DNA from: Streptomyces cyaneofuscatus
GTDB taxonomy: Bacteria > Actinomycetota > Actinomycetes > Streptomycetales > Streptomycetaceae
Direction of reading: 5' to 3'
Assembly: GCF_000718135.1 (NCBI RefSeq)
Contig: NZ_JOEM01000015.1
Location: 62,001 to 126,000 of the forward strand
Length of the DNA stretch: 64,000 nucleotides
Part shown: one piece after another, positions 50,455 to 59,225 of the stretch
Numbering within the stretch: the first letter of the stretch is position 1
Layout of the letters: every line of letters begins with the position of its first letter
The notes under the pieces: model-generated
Databases searched by the model: none
What the model saw: only the letters and a program-made list of their open reading frames with translations
What the model was told of the DNA's origin: nothing
Translations under genes and position numbers: made by a program

Positions 50455-51381
50455 TCAGGCCTGCTCGGCGTCCGCGTCGGCGGCCGGAGCCTCGGCAGCG
50501 GCCTCGGCCTCGGCGACGGCCTCGGCCGGCTTCTCGGCGTCGGCGACCTTCTCGGTCTCGGCGGAGGACTGGACCTCGGCGGCAGCCGCGGTCTCGTCCT
50601 TCTTGTCGCCCTCGAGCAGGTCGCGCTCCCACTCGGCGAGCGGCTCGCCGGCGGCCTTCTCGCCCGGCTTCGAGTCACCGGTGGCGGCACCGGAGCGGGC
50701 GATGAGGCCCTCGGCGACGGCGTCGGCGATCACGCGGGTGAGCAGGGTGACGGAGCGGATCGCGTCGTCGTTGCCCGGGATCTTGTAGTCGACCTCGTCG
50801 GGGTCGCAGTTGGTGTCGAGGATCGCGACGACCGGGATGTGGAGCTTGCGCGCCTCACCGACGGCGATGTGCTCCTTCTTGGTGTCGACGATCCAGACGG
50901 CGCTGGGCACCTTCTGCATCTCGCGGATACCACCGAGGGTCTTCTCCAGCTTGGCCTTCTCACGCGAGAGGACCAGGAGCTCCTTCTTGGTGAGGCCGGA
51001 GGCGGCCACGTCCTCGAAGTCGATGAGCTCGAGCTCCTTCAGACGCTGAAGGCGCTTGTAGACGGTGGAGAAGTTGGTGAGCATGCCACCGAGCCAACGC
51101 TGGTTGACGTACGGCATACCGACGCGCGTCGCCTGCTCGGCGATGGCCTCCTGGGCCTGCTTCTTCGTACCCACGAACATGATGGAGCCGCCGTGGGCGA
51201 CGGTCTCCTTGACGAACTCGTAGGCGCGGTCGATGTACGACAGCGACTGGAGCAGGTCGATGATGTAGATGCCGTTGCGCTCGGTGAAGATGAAGCGCTT
51301 CATCTTCGGGTTCCAGCGACGGGTCTGGTGACCGAAGTGGACGCCGCTTTCCAGCAGCTCCCGCATCGTGACGACGGCCAT
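50455..51381 (-). CDS. rpsB: 30S ribosomal protein S2
   Basis: A 308-residue S2. The core is canonical: [52 protein letters not shown], and [21 protein letters not shown]. The C-terminal 70 residues are an Ala/Glu-rich acidic extension ([17 protein letters not shown]), common in Streptomyces S2. ATG 51381 follows CAAGGAGT. The 5' leader is probably about 150 nt long, enough for autogenous control by S2. Confidence 0.97.
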   Translation of the reverse strand: MAVVTMRELLESGVHFGHQTRRWNPKMKRFIFTERNGIYIIDLLQSLSYIDRAYEFVKETVAHGGSIMFVGTKKQAQEAIAEQATRVGMPYVNQRWLGGMLTNFSTVYKRLQRLKELELIDFEDVAASGLTKKELLVLSREKAKLEKTLGGIREMQKVPSAVWIVDTKKEHIAVGEARKLHIPVVAILDTNCDPDEVDYKIPGNDDAIRSVTLLTRVIADAVAEGLIARSGAATGDSKPGEKAAGEPLAEWERDLLEGDKKDETAAAAEVQSSAETEKVADAEKPAEAVAEAEAAAEAPAADADAEQA

Positions 51382-51546
51382 GGCCGTACTCCTTGAGGTG
51401 CTCGGTTATCGCGACCGCAGGTTTGCGTTCGCGCCTGACGCCCCGACGCGCCGTGCCACAAGGGACCGAGGGGCGCGGCCACCATCTCGGAAGAGGGAGG
51501 TGGCGGGGCGTGCGAAGTCGACCCGGTGACCCGGATCGCCGTAAGA

Positions 51547-51552
51547 AGTGTA
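51547..51552 (-). promoter_or_regulatory. possible -10 (TACACT) of the rpsB promoter
   Basis: Reading leftwards, CCGTACACTTCTTACGG holds a good -10 hexamer about 165 bp before the rpsB ATG. No clear -35 at 17-18 bp was found. The candidate is weak, but it is the best one in the 277-bp divergent region between rpsB and the M23-like gene. Confidence 0.3.
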
Positions 51553-51658
51553 CGGGACCCGCCGGGTGCCGGGTGACGGCGATATCCACAACCGGCGAGT
51601 AGTCCACAGGCGCGGACCAAGATCCCCGGAATCCGAGCCTCCGGGGGAGCGTTGATCC

Positions 51659-52489
51659 ATGCGATTCCTGCTCTCGCCCCTGCGCACACCCGGCCCGCGC
51701 CGGTGCCGCGTGCCGATGTTCCTGCTGGCCGTGGCCCTGCTGACGGCAGCGCTGCCGGTGGCTTCGGCCGGTGTTCGGCTCCTGCCTGCCGCCCGGACCG
51801 GGGAGGCGTCGCCACCGACGGAGCCGGACGCGGGTGCGGAGGCGCCCCCGCTGGCGGCCGGGCCGGACGAGGACGGGGACGCGGACGCAGGTGAAGAGGC
51901 GGACGCGGGTACGGGTGCGGGCGGCGGGACGTTCGCGGAGCTGGACGGTGGGCCGGTCTGGCCGCTGACGGGCAGGCCTGCGGTCTTACAGGGGTGGGAG
52001 CCGCCCGCCACGCCGTACGGGCCCGGCCACCGAGGCATTGATCTGGCGGCCCGGCCCGGCGACGCGGTGGTGGCCGCCGCCACCGGCCGGGTCTCGTTCG
52101 CGGGGCGGGTGGCCGGGCGCGGGGTGCTGGTCATCGAGCTGGCCGGGAGCGGGGCGCCCCCGCTGCGCACGACGTACGAGCCGGTGCGGGCGCTGGTGGA
52201 CAAGGGCGACGAGGTCGTCGCCGGGCAGCCGGTCGGGGTGCTGGAGGCGGGGCCGTTCCACTGCGCCGGGGGCTGTCTGCACTGGGGGCTGCGGCGGGGC
52301 GACGCCTACCTCGACCCGCTCACACTGCTGCCGCCCGCACTCCTGCGGCGCGGGCCGTCACGGCTGCTGCCGGTCTTCGGGGTGCCGGAACCGGAAGAGG
52401 CGGCCGCGGACCCGGGTGGAGCGTCGGAGGCCGCCGCGCTCAGCCGCGTACGCCGCGCAGGATCATCGCGACGGCGGTGTCCGCGATGA
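51659..52489 (+). CDS. secreted M23-like (LytM fold) protein lacking usual catalytic His
   Basis: A 276-residue exported protein. The signal peptide spans about 1-37 (RRCRVPMFLLAVALLTAALPVASA-G). An acidic Asp/Ala/Gly-rich linker (50-95) follows, then a LytM-fold domain (about 98-225). Zinc ligands are conserved: His124 and Asp128 in HRGID, and His208 in CLHWG. The first His of the HxH motif is Cys206 here, and the Tyr-x-His segment reads TTYEPV with no His. These two histidines are usually needed for peptidoglycan endopeptidase activity. A third Cys (202) may pair with 206. It may be a non-catalytic regulator of wall hydrolases. ATG 51659. It overlaps a convergent tetR gene by 50 bp. Confidence 0.8.
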   Translation: MRFLLSPLRTPGPRRCRVPMFLLAVALLTAALPVASAGVRLLPAARTGEASPPTEPDAGAEAPPLAAGPDEDGDADAGEEADAGTGAGGGTFAELDGGPVWPLTGRPAVLQGWEPPATPYGPGHRGIDLAARPGDAVVAAATGRVSFAGRVAGRGVLVIELAGSGAPPLRTTYEPVRALVDKGDEVVAGQPVGVLEAGPFHCAGGCLHWGLRRGDAYLDPLTLLPPALLRRGPSRLLPVFGVPEPEEAAADPGGASEAAALSRVRRAGSSRRRCPR

Positions 52490-53021
52490 CGCCGGGCTCC
52501 TCCGCCACGCTCAGCTCGATACGGCGCACGGCGGCGTCCACCGATCCCTGCAGGAGCATCGCGGCGAGCCTCGGCTGCGTGTGGCCGAGGTCCCCGAGCG
52601 CTTCGACGATCATGGCGATCAGGCCGCCGTGCGCCGCCCGGATCTTCTCCCGGGCGCCCGCGTCGAGCTCACTGGCGGAGATCGCGACGACCGCCCGGTG
52701 GCGGCGGTCCCCGACGAGATCGAGCTGTCGGCGCACATACGCCTCGATCTTCGCCTCGGGGGTCTCGGCGCGCTGCATCGCGTTCTCGACCTCGGCCGCC
52801 CAGACGGGGAAGTCGACGGCGCAGAGCTCCTCGACGACGGCGGCACGGGAGCGGAAGTACTCGTACACGGAGGACCGGGCGAGGCCCGTGCGCTCGGCGA
52901 GTGCGGGGAAGGTCAGCGCCTCCGTACCGCCCTCGGACAGCAGGGAGCGCGCGGCGTCCAGGAGGGCGCCGCGCTGCATGGTCCGGTGCTCGGCCACGGA
53001 GGCCGCTCGAATCCTGGGCAC
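52440..53021 (-). CDS. TetR-family transcriptional regulator
   Basis: A 193-residue TetR protein. The helix-turn-helix (LTFPALAERTGLARSSVYEYFRSR, about 41-64) is well conserved, with a helical ligand domain behind. It is encoded downstream of whiG on the same strand, with 104 bp of repeat-bearing DNA between. There is no adjacent transporter or enzyme gene, so targets are unknown. GTG/ATG start taken at 53021 where similarity begins (MPRIRAASVAEHR). The 3' end overlaps the M23-like gene by 50 bp. Confidence 0.85.
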   Translation of the reverse strand: MPRIRAASVAEHRTMQRGALLDAARSLLSEGGTEALTFPALAERTGLARSSVYEYFRSRAAVVEELCAVDFPVWAAEVENAMQRAETPEAKIEAYVRRQLDLVGDRRHRAVVAISASELDAGAREKIRAAHGGLIAMIVEALGDLGHTQPRLAAMLLQGSVDAAVRRIELSVAEEPGVIADTAVAMILRGVRG

Positions 53022-53040
53022 GTATCCACTCTACGGCGGC

Positions 53041-53131
53041 GGCTGCCGGAGGGAAGGGCAGAGCGTCGGTCCAGGTGGCCGGAGGGACGGGATCAGCCTC
53101 GGTCCAGGTGGCCGGAAGGGGACTTTCAGCG
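53041..53131. repeat. 33-bp tandem repeats at the whiG stop codon
   Basis: Two units of 33 bp (53066-53098 and 53099-53131) share TCGGTCCAGGTGGCCGGA. A third, more diverged unit lies at about 53041-53065. Read on the coding strand, the first unit begins with the whiG TGA and the second with another TGA. The repeats form the 3' end of whiG and the upstream region of tetR. Confidence 0.85.
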
Positions 53132-53962
53132 TCCGGCGTCGGCCAGTTTGGCCCGGAGCTGGAGCACGGATTTGGTGTGGATCTGGCTGACCCGGCTCTC
53201 GGTGACGCCGAGGACGTTGCCGATCTCCGCGAGGGTCAGGCCCTCGTAGTAGTAGAGGGTCACCACCGTCTTCTCCCGGTCGGGGAGCGTGTTGATGGCA
53301 CGTGCGAGCAACCGTCTGAGCTCGCGGTCCTCGGCTACCTCCACCGGATTGTCGGCGGCGGTGTCCTCCAGGGTGTCCATCAGGCTCAGCCGGTCGCCGC
53401 CCTCGCCGCCGACATGCAGCAGCTCCTCCAGGGCGACCACGTTGGCCAGGGACAACTGGCTGAAAACCGCGTGCAGTTCCTCCAAGGCGATGCCCATCTC
53501 CGAGGCCACCTCGGACTCGGACGGGGTGCGCCGCAACTGCGCCTCCAGCGTGGCGTAGGCGCGCTCCACGTTCCGCGCCTTCTGCCGCACCGAGCGGGGG
53601 ATCCAGTCGAGCGCCCGCAGTTCGTCGATCATCGCGCCGCGGATCCGGGTGATCGCGTACGTCTCGAACTTGATGGCCCGCTCGATGTCGAACTTCTCGA
53701 TGGCGTCGATCAGTCCGAAGACTCCCGAGGAGACGAAGTCCGCCTGCTCCACGTTGGACGGCAGCCCCACACTCACCCGGCCCGCGACGTACTTGACGAG
53801 CGGCGAGTAGTGCAGGATCAGCTGCTCCCGCAGCCGCTCGTCGCCGGTGGTCTTGTACGAGCGCCACAGTTCGTCGAGGGAGGAGGGGGCGGGAGGGCGC
53901 ACAGTGCCACGCGCAACCGGTGGTACTGCCGCGCGGTCAGACCCGGAGGTGTGCTGGGGCAT
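53126..53962 (-). CDS. whiG: RNA polymerase sigma factor WhiG (FliA family)
   Basis: A 278-residue sigma-70 group 3 factor. It directs the early sporulation programme in aerial hyphae (for example whiI and whiH in S. coelicolor). The start [11 protein letters not shown] is the known WhiG N-terminus. Region 2 spans about 28-110 ([20 protein letters not shown] and the -10-contacting [18 protein letters not shown]). Region 3 follows, and region 4 (about 210-270) has [34 protein letters not shown] in parts. ATG 53962 is preceded by a weak ribosome-binding site. Its upstream region has a GACTGCG/CGCAGTC dyad, and the 3' end carries 33-bp repeats. Control in this family includes the anti-sigma RsiG with c-di-GMP. 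Confidence 0.97.
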   Translation of the reverse strand: MPQHTSGSDRAAVPPVARGTVRPPAPSSLDELWRSYKTTGDERLREQLILHYSPLVKYVAGRVSVGLPSNVEQADFVSSGVFGLIDAIEKFDIERAIKFETYAITRIRGAMIDELRALDWIPRSVRQKARNVERAYATLEAQLRRTPSESEVASEMGIALEELHAVFSQLSLANVVALEELLHVGGEGGDRLSLMDTLEDTAADNPVEVAEDRELRRLLARAINTLPDREKTVVTLYYYEGLTLAEIGNVLGVTESRVSQIHTKSVLQLRAKLADAGR

Positions 53963-54037
53963 GTGGTGCCTTGAGCCGTTCTGCCGTGAAGTGCTGGGGG
54001 ACTTCTGTCTGGGGCGGAATCCTTGTGAGCGTAGCGT

Positions 54038-54055
54038 GACTGCGGTGTCGCAGTC
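54038..54055. promoter_or_regulatory. GACTGCG-GTGT-CGCAGTC dyad upstream of whiG
   Basis: A perfect 7+7 inverted repeat with a 4-bp loop, 76-93 bp upstream of the whiG ATG. A TACGCT hexamer directly follows on the coding strand and could be a -10. It could be an operator or a leader hairpin. Confidence 0.4.
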
Positions 54056-54112
54056 CGCACAGGAGTGGAGATCCGGGCCGCGTGATTGCGTTCTGCCCCT
54101 CACGCCGCCCGC

Positions 54113-54161
54113 ACCTGCCGGGATCCGGGGCCGTCGCCGTGGGCGAGGGCCTCCGGCAGGT
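54113..54161 (-). terminator. terminator after dprA
   Basis: ACCTGCCGG (54113-54121) pairs with CCGGCAGGT (54153-54161), a 9-bp stem with a GC-rich loop that can fold further. It lies 55 bp beyond the dprA stop and isolates it from whiG. Confidence 0.6.
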
Positions 54162-54215
54162 CACCGATCGATCGTGCGAGGTCATCGGCTTACCTTTTCA
54201 CCCGAATGCTCCAGG

Positions 54216-55430
54216 TCAAGAACCGCCTCGCCGCGCGTCGCCGCCACAGGGTGACGGACGCGTCAACCGCCAGCCGTCGCCCTCCCGTTCGACGAACCCC
54301 AGTGAGTGCAGTTCGTACAGTCGCGCGAGCGTTTCGTCGGCGGACGTCCCGGCGCCGCGGGCGAGGTCACGGGGGCTGACCGGGCCGTGGTACGGGAGGG
54401 CGTCGAGGACCCTCGCCGCCACCGGGTCCAGCCGGTCCCGGGGCAGCACCGGGCCGCGCCGGTCCGGTGCGAGGTCGCCGATCTCCCCGATCAGCTCGGC
54501 GACTTCGGACGCGTCGGTGACCAGCACGCCTTCACCGCGGAGCAGTTCATGGACACCGGCCGACAGTCCGCTGGTGGCGGGCCCCGGCACCCCCATCACG
54601 AACCGGCCGAGCCGCTGGGCCTGACGGGCGGTGACGAGGGAGCCGCTGCGGTACTCGGCCTCCACCACGACCGTTCCTCTGGTCAGGGCGGCGATCACGC
54701 GGTTGCGGAGGACGAACCTGCTGCGGGTGGGATGCGCGCCCGGCGGCAACTCCGCGATCACCAAGCCTTGTTGGGCCACCCGGCCGATCAACTCCGCGTG
54801 GCCTCGCGGATAGGGGATGTCGACACCGCAGGCCAGCACCGCCGCCGTCGCGCCGCCCACGGCCAGGACGCCCCGGTGCGCCGCCCCGTCCACACCGAAC
54901 GCGGCGCCCGACACCACCACCCAGCCGCGCTCCGCGAGCCCGGCGCCGAGGGTCGCCGCCATGTGCGCCCCGTACGGCGTGCAGGCCCGCGCGCCGACCA
55001 CCGCGACCGAGCGCAGGGCCCACAGCCGCAGGTCCGGCCGGCCCCGCACCCAGAGCCCGACGGGACGGGCGTCCCCCAGGTCGTCGAGCTGGCTCGGCCA
55101 CTCCCGGTCCCCTGGGCAGACAAGGCGGCCGCCCAGGGCGGCCGCCGCCGCCAGGTCCCGCGCCGGCTCGGCCACCGCCGCCCGGAGCCGGTAGCCCTCC
55201 AGCCGTACGGCGGTCATCCCCGGCAGCCTCTCCGCGGAGCCGTCGGCGGAGCGGAGCGCCCGTAACAGCTCCACGGGCCCGGCCTGCCGCAACCACGCCC
55301 CCGCCCGCTCGTCCCCTGGCTCCAGCACCCGCGTCAACGCGGCCCGCGCCAGCCGCTCAGGCTCCGGCCCCCGCTCCGGCCCCTCGGCCTCCGGCCCTTG
55401 CGGCAGCATCTCCGCGTCCATCCCCCTCAC
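54216..55430 (-). CDS. dprA: DNA-processing protein DprA (Smf)
   Basis: A 404-residue DprA. An N-terminal SAM-like region is followed by the Rossmann-like DNA-binding core with VGARACTPYGAHMAATLGAGLAERG and VSGAAFGVDGAAHRGVL. Next come VLACGVDIPYPRGHAELI, RFVLRNRVIAALTRGTVVVEA and the final GPATSGLSAGVHELL. A C-terminal winged-helix-like domain is present (RLDPVAARVLDALPYHGP). DprA loads RecA on single-stranded DNA. Streptomyces is not known to be naturally competent, so a recombination role is more likely. Start GTG 55430 overlaps yifB by 4 nt. Confidence 0.93.
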   Translation of the reverse strand: MRGMDAEMLPQGPEAEGPERGPEPERLARAALTRVLEPGDERAGAWLRQAGPVELLRALRSADGSAERLPGMTAVRLEGYRLRAAVAEPARDLAAAAALGGRLVCPGDREWPSQLDDLGDARPVGLWVRGRPDLRLWALRSVAVVGARACTPYGAHMAATLGAGLAERGWVVVSGAAFGVDGAAHRGVLAVGGATAAVLACGVDIPYPRGHAELIGRVAQQGLVIAELPPGAHPTRSRFVLRNRVIAALTRGTVVVEAEYRSGSLVTARQAQRLGRFVMGVPGPATSGLSAGVHELLRGEGVLVTDASEVAELIGEIGDLAPDRRGPVLPRDRLDPVAARVLDALPYHGPVSPRDLARGAGTSADETLARLYELHSLGFVEREGDGWRLTRPSPCGGDARRGGS

Positions 55431-57043
55431 AGCGCCCCCATCTCCATCGGCGCCCCGCGCTGGATGCCGGTCCGCAGCTCCAGGGCGACCGCGATGTCAC
55501 GGTCCTCCGGCCGCGGAGCGCCCCTCAGGTCGGCCACCGTCCAGGCCACCCTCAGCACCCGGTCCAGCCCCCGGGCCGTGAGGATCCCGCGCTCCAGGTC
55601 CCGCTCCGCCGCGGCCAGCGCTCCGGGGGCCGCCAGCAGCCGGGTCCGCAGCTCATGGCCGGGCACCTCGCTGTTGGTCGTCCACGGCGTCCCGGCCAGC
55701 CGCTCCGCCGCCCGCGCCCTGGCCTCCCGCACCCGCGCGGCGACCACGGCCGTCGGCTCGCCCCGGCCGCCCTGCTCCAGCAGATCCGCCCGGTCGACCG
55801 GCTCCACCTCGACCCTCAGGTCCACCCGGTCCAGGAGCGGGCCGGACAGCCGTGCCTGGTAGCGGCGGACCACCGAGGGCGGGCACTCGCAGCCCGCGCC
55901 GGTGAGGGAGTGCCGCCCGCAGGGGCACGGGTTGGCGGCCAGCACCATCAGGAACCGGGCGGGCAGCCGCACCACCCCCGCCGCCCGCGCCACCACCACA
56001 TGGCCCGACTCCAGCGGCTGGCGCAGCGCGTCCAGCGCCTTGCCCGAGAACTCCGGGGCCTCGTCCAGGAACAGGACCCCTCGGTGCGCGAGCGAGACCG
56101 CCCCCGGCCTCGGCATCCCGTTGCCCCCGCCGACCAGGGACTGCATGGTCGCCGAGTGGTGCGGGGCGCAGTACGGCGCCCGGGAGACGAGCGGTTCACC
56201 CGGGGGGAGGATGCCCGCCACGGAGTGGACCGCCGTCACTTCGAGGGATTCCTGCCGGGTCAGCGGCGGCAGGACCGCCGAGAGCCGCTCGGCCAGCATG
56301 GTCTTGCCCGCACCCGGCGGGCCCGAGAACAGCAGATGGTGTCCCCCGGCCGCCGCCACCTCCAGGGCCTTGCGCGGCCGCGGCTGTCCCGCCACGTCCG
56401 CCAGGTCCGGGATGTGCCCCTCGCCCTGCGGTGACGCCAGCCCGGCGCCGAGGCCCGTGCCCGGGACCATCAGTCCTGCGAGCATCGCGTCCGGGCGCCC
56501 CCGGTCGTCGACGGGCTCGTCGGGCACCGGCTCGTCGCAGAGGATCGCGATGAGCTGGCGCAGGCTCCGGACGCCGAGGACCGAGACACCCGGCACCAGG
56601 GCGGCCTCTCCGGCCGTCTGCTCGGGGACGACGACCTGCTGGTACCCGGCCTCGGCCGCCGCGAGGACGGCCGGCAGCACCCCCCGTACGGGACGGACCC
56701 GGCCGTCCAGCCCCAGCTCGCCGATCATCACGACATCGGCGATGGCGGCGGGGTCCAGCCGCTCCGCCGCGCCGAGCACCGCACACGCCACGGCGAGATC
56801 GAAACCCGATCCGCTCTTCGGGACCGAGGCCGGGGAGAGGCCCACCGTGAGCTTCTTCTGCGGCCACTCGGCCCCGGAATTGACCACGGCGGCCCGCACC
56901 CGGTCCCGGCTCTCGATCAGGCTCTTGTCCGGCAGCCCGACCAGCGTGAACGCCGCCACCCCGGGCTCCAGGTCCGCCTGGACCTCCACCACCACACCTT
57001 CGACGCCGACCAACGCCACGGAACACGCCCGTGCGTACCCCAT
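55427..57043 (-). CDS. YifB/ComM-like AAA+ ATPase (Mg-chelatase family)
   Basis: A 538-residue ATPase of the Mg-chelatase/ComM family. The N-terminal Lon-like S16 part (VEADLEPG, FTLVGLPDKSLIESRDRVRAAVVNSG) is followed by a AAA+ module with Walker A GPPGAGKT at 241-248 and Walker B VLFLDEAPEF. A Cys cluster (NPCPCGRHSLTGAGCECP) is characteristic. ComM in other bacteria is a helicase promoting branch migration during recombination, which fits the coupled dprA gene. ATG 57043 shares a base with the yraN stop. Confidence 0.93.
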   Translation of the reverse strand: MGYARACSVALVGVEGVVVEVQADLEPGVAAFTLVGLPDKSLIESRDRVRAAVVNSGAEWPQKKLTVGLSPASVPKSGSGFDLAVACAVLGAAERLDPAAIADVVMIGELGLDGRVRPVRGVLPAVLAAAEAGYQQVVVPEQTAGEAALVPGVSVLGVRSLRQLIAILCDEPVPDEPVDDRGRPDAMLAGLMVPGTGLGAGLASPQGEGHIPDLADVAGQPRPRKALEVAAAGGHHLLFSGPPGAGKTMLAERLSAVLPPLTRQESLEVTAVHSVAGILPPGEPLVSRAPYCAPHHSATMQSLVGGGNGMPRPGAVSLAHRGVLFLDEAPEFSGKALDALRQPLESGHVVVARAAGVVRLPARFLMVLAANPCPCGRHSLTGAGCECPPSVVRRYQARLSGPLLDRVDLRVEVEPVDRADLLEQGGRGEPTAVVAARVREARARAAERLAGTPWTTNSEVPGHELRTRLLAAPGALAAAERDLERGILTARGLDRVLRVAWTVADLRGAPRPEDRDIAVALELRTGIQRGAPMEMGAL

Positions 57044-57402
57044 CAGGACACCCCCCGCGCATGCTCGGTGACAGGGGCGCCGCGCCGGGGCACGATCACC
57101 CCGATCAGGTCGATCCGGGCCCCGCCGACGGGTGGCCCGCCGTGCCGCTCCAGCCAGATCTCGGCGAGCCGCCGCAGCCGGTCCGCCTTGGCCGGGGTGA
57201 CCGCGGCCATGGGATGTTCGAACCCGTTCGGCCTGCGGGTCTTCACCTCGCAGAAGACCAGTGCGTCGCCGTCCCTGGCGACGATGTCGACCTCTCCGGC
57301 GCGACAGCGCCAGTTGCGCTCGATCACGGCCATTCCGGCGTCGGTCAGCAGCCGTGCCGCCAGATCCTCGCCGTACCGCCCGAGTGCCCCCCGTGCGTTC
57401 AT
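57043..57402 (-). CDS. YraN-family (UPF0102) nuclease-fold protein
   Basis: A 119-residue protein of UPF0102. It has the restriction-endonuclease-like core [36 protein letters not shown], with catalytic-type Glu, Asp and Glu-x-Lys. The ATG at 57402 has GGTGGAG just upstream and matches the family start; the open frame is longer but not coding. First gene of the yraN-yifB-dprA unit, probably acting on recombination intermediates. Confidence 0.92.
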   Translation of the reverse strand: MNARGALGRYGEDLAARLLTDAGMAVIERNWRCRAGEVDIVARDGDALVFCEVKTRRPNGFEHPMAAVTPAKADRLRRLAEIWLERHGGPPVGGARIDLIGVIVPRRGAPVTEHARGVS

Positions 57403-57573
57403 CTCTCCACCACCTCCGGCACCGACTCTGACCCGGCCGGACGGAAGTTGTGGATCTTGGTGGATAACCTTCCCGATGTGGAAAACCCGGCCACCCACAC
57501 GGGTGACCGGGTCCAGGACGTGTCCAGCGGATCTTGCACGAGTCGGCGGCCGTGACCTACGGACCGCGCGGGG

Positions 57574-57882
57574 TCAGCCTCCCGGAAGTTCCAGATCGCT
57601 CTTGTTGAGCTCTTCGATATTGACGTCCTTGAAGGTCAGCACGCGGACCTGCTTGACGAACCTCGCGGGCCGGTACATGTCCCAGACCCAGGCGTCCGCC
57701 ATGGACACCTCGAAGAAAACCTCACCCTGGACGGAGTGCACCTGCATCTCGTAGTCGTTGGTGAGGTAGAAGCGCCGTTCGGTCTCGATCACATATTTGA
57801 ACAGACCGACGACATCGCGGTACTCCCGGTAGAGCTTCAGCTCCATCTCGGTCTCGTACTTCTCGAGGTCCTCGGCGCTCAT
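57574..57882 (-). CDS. DUF2469 protein
   Basis: A 102-residue, highly conserved actinobacterial protein (DUF2469; relative of M. tuberculosis Rv2901c from memory). It begins MSAEDLEKYETEMELKLYREYRDVV and ends VNIEELNKSDLELPG, rich in charged and aromatic residues. No enzymatic motif is seen. ATG at 57882 matches the invariant family start. It lies between yraN and the Nudix gene on the same strand. Function is unknown. Confidence 0.93.
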   Translation of the reverse strand: MSAEDLEKYETEMELKLYREYRDVVGLFKYVIETERRFYLTNDYEMQVHSVQGEVFFEVSMADAWVWDMYRPARFVKQVRVLTFKDVNIEELNKSDLELPGG

Positions 57883-57946
57883 GGCATGTTTCCCCTTCAG
57901 CCGTGCGTCCCCCCATTGTGCGTCAGCCTCGGGCGCCCCTGGACGA

Positions 57947-58435
57947 TCAGGCGGTTTCGGCGGCGAGGACCAACGGCACACGCGGGGGACCCTCGTCGAG
58001 GAGCGTGCGCAGCAGCTCGGCGAGTCTGGTCGGGTACACCGTCTCACGCGCCGCGAGAAGTTCGGCGGAAGTCCACCACCTCAGACCGGAGACGCTGCGC
58101 AATTCGAGCTCGGTGAGGCCCTGGGGGTCGGTGGCGGTCTGTGCCGTACGGGCGAGGAAGTACCACTCGTCCTGGTCCCAGCGCCGTCCGTCGAACGGGA
58201 AGGAGCACATCCGCTTCCAGAGCACCGGGCCCAGCTCGATTTCGGTGATCCCGGTCTCCTCGGCCAGCTCGCGGCGGGCCGCCTCCTCATGGGTCTCGTC
58301 GCCCTCCAGGCCGCCGCCGGGCGTGAACCACCAGTCGTTCCCGGGGTCGCCCGGCTCATGGCCGTGGAGCAGGAGGATGCGGTCGTCGGGGTCCAGGAGC
58401 ACCACCCGGGCGACCCTGCGTACGGCCCCGGTCAC
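57947..58435 (-). CDS. Nudix hydrolase
   Basis: A 162-residue Nudix protein. The Nudix box GGGLEGDETHEEAARRELAEETGI fits Gx5Ex7REUxEExGU and gives the metal-binding helix with REL-EETG. It cleaves nucleoside diphosphates linked to another moiety. WWFTPGGG before the box and KRMCSFPFDG after it are typical of actinobacterial MutT-like proteins downstream of signal peptidase genes. Start 58435 overlaps the sipZ stop by 4 nt, showing translational coupling. Confidence 0.92.
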   Translation of the reverse strand: MTGAVRRVARVVLLDPDDRILLLHGHEPGDPGNDWWFTPGGGLEGDETHEEAARRELAEETGITEIELGPVLWKRMCSFPFDGRRWDQDEWYFLARTAQTATDPQGLTELELRSVSGLRWWTSAELLAARETVYPTRLAELLRTLLDEGPPRVPLVLAAETA

Positions 58436-59175
58436 CGGGCGGCCCGGCGGCGGGCGGAGCGGGCGGCGACGGGTCCGTACGCCGCTCCTCCGAGGATGAG
58501 GACCACGCCCACCAGCACCGCCCCCACCTGGAGCGGGAGCGGGCCGTCGGCGGAGACCCCGCCGGGCAGGGCGGCGAACGCGTCGGGGCGGCCGATCATG
58601 CCGTTCATCGGCCAGACCACCGCGTCGACCCGGGCCTGGACGGCGCTCAGGGGTACGGAGCCCTGCCCGGCGTCCTCCAGGTGGACCCGGGAGTCCAGGG
58701 AGGTGGCCCGCTCGTCACCGAGGAGGAAGATCTGGCCCTTCGGCACCTTGGCGGAGAAGTTCTGCGGGGAGGCGGGCGCCCGTGTGCCGGCGGCAGCGGC
58801 GCCTCGGTTGATGTACGGCTCCTCCACGGGGGTCCCGCCGACCGTGAGCCGTCCCTCCTTGTCGCAGCAGGCGACCGTGTCCCCGCCGATGCCGACCACG
58901 CGCTTCACCATCGGGGTGGCGCCCCAGACGCTGTCGGTGAAGACCACCACGTCACCGCGCCGGACATCGGCGCCGTCTATCCGCTCGGCGAGCACCCGGT
59001 CCCCGGCGTTGACCGTGGGGGACATGGAGGCGGTGGGGACGGCGTACGGCTTGTACACCACCGCCGCCCAGAGGAACCCTCCGAGGAAGAGCACACAGCC
59101 GACGGCCACGGCCAGACCCGACACCATGGTGCCGGTCCGGCCGCGGCCGTCATCGTTGCGTTGCGTACCGCTCAT
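58432..59175 (-). CDS. sipZ: signal peptidase I, SipZ-like
   Basis: A 247-residue type I signal peptidase. One helix near 17-40 precedes the catalytic Ser50 in VPTASMSPT; the general base is Lys91 in MVKRVVGIGGD. A second hydrophobic segment lies near the C-terminus (about 217-235), as in SipW/Z-type enzymes. It removes signal peptides from Sec- and Tat-exported proteins. Last of four tandem paralogues, coupled to the Nudix gene. The symbol follows the S. lividans order sipW-X-Y-Z. Confidence 0.9.
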   Translation of the reverse strand: MSGTQRNDDGRGRTGTMVSGLAVAVGCVLFLGGFLWAAVVYKPYAVPTASMSPTVNAGDRVLAERIDGADVRRGDVVVFTDSVWGATPMVKRVVGIGGDTVACCDKEGRLTVGGTPVEEPYINRGAAAAGTRAPASPQNFSAKVPKGQIFLLGDERATSLDSRVHLEDAGQGSVPLSAVQARVDAVVWPMNGMIGRPDAFAALPGGVSADGPLPLQVGAVLVGVVLILGGAAYGPVAARSARRRAAR

Positions 59176-59225
59176 CCCAGCGCTCCCCCATCGGAGATCG
59201 ACAATCGCTGATCCGAGTCGGCACC

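Noticed and set aside
53041..53131. Repeats considered as a CRISPR-like array
   Set aside because: Units are directly adjacent with no spacers, only two or three copies, and no cas genes are present.
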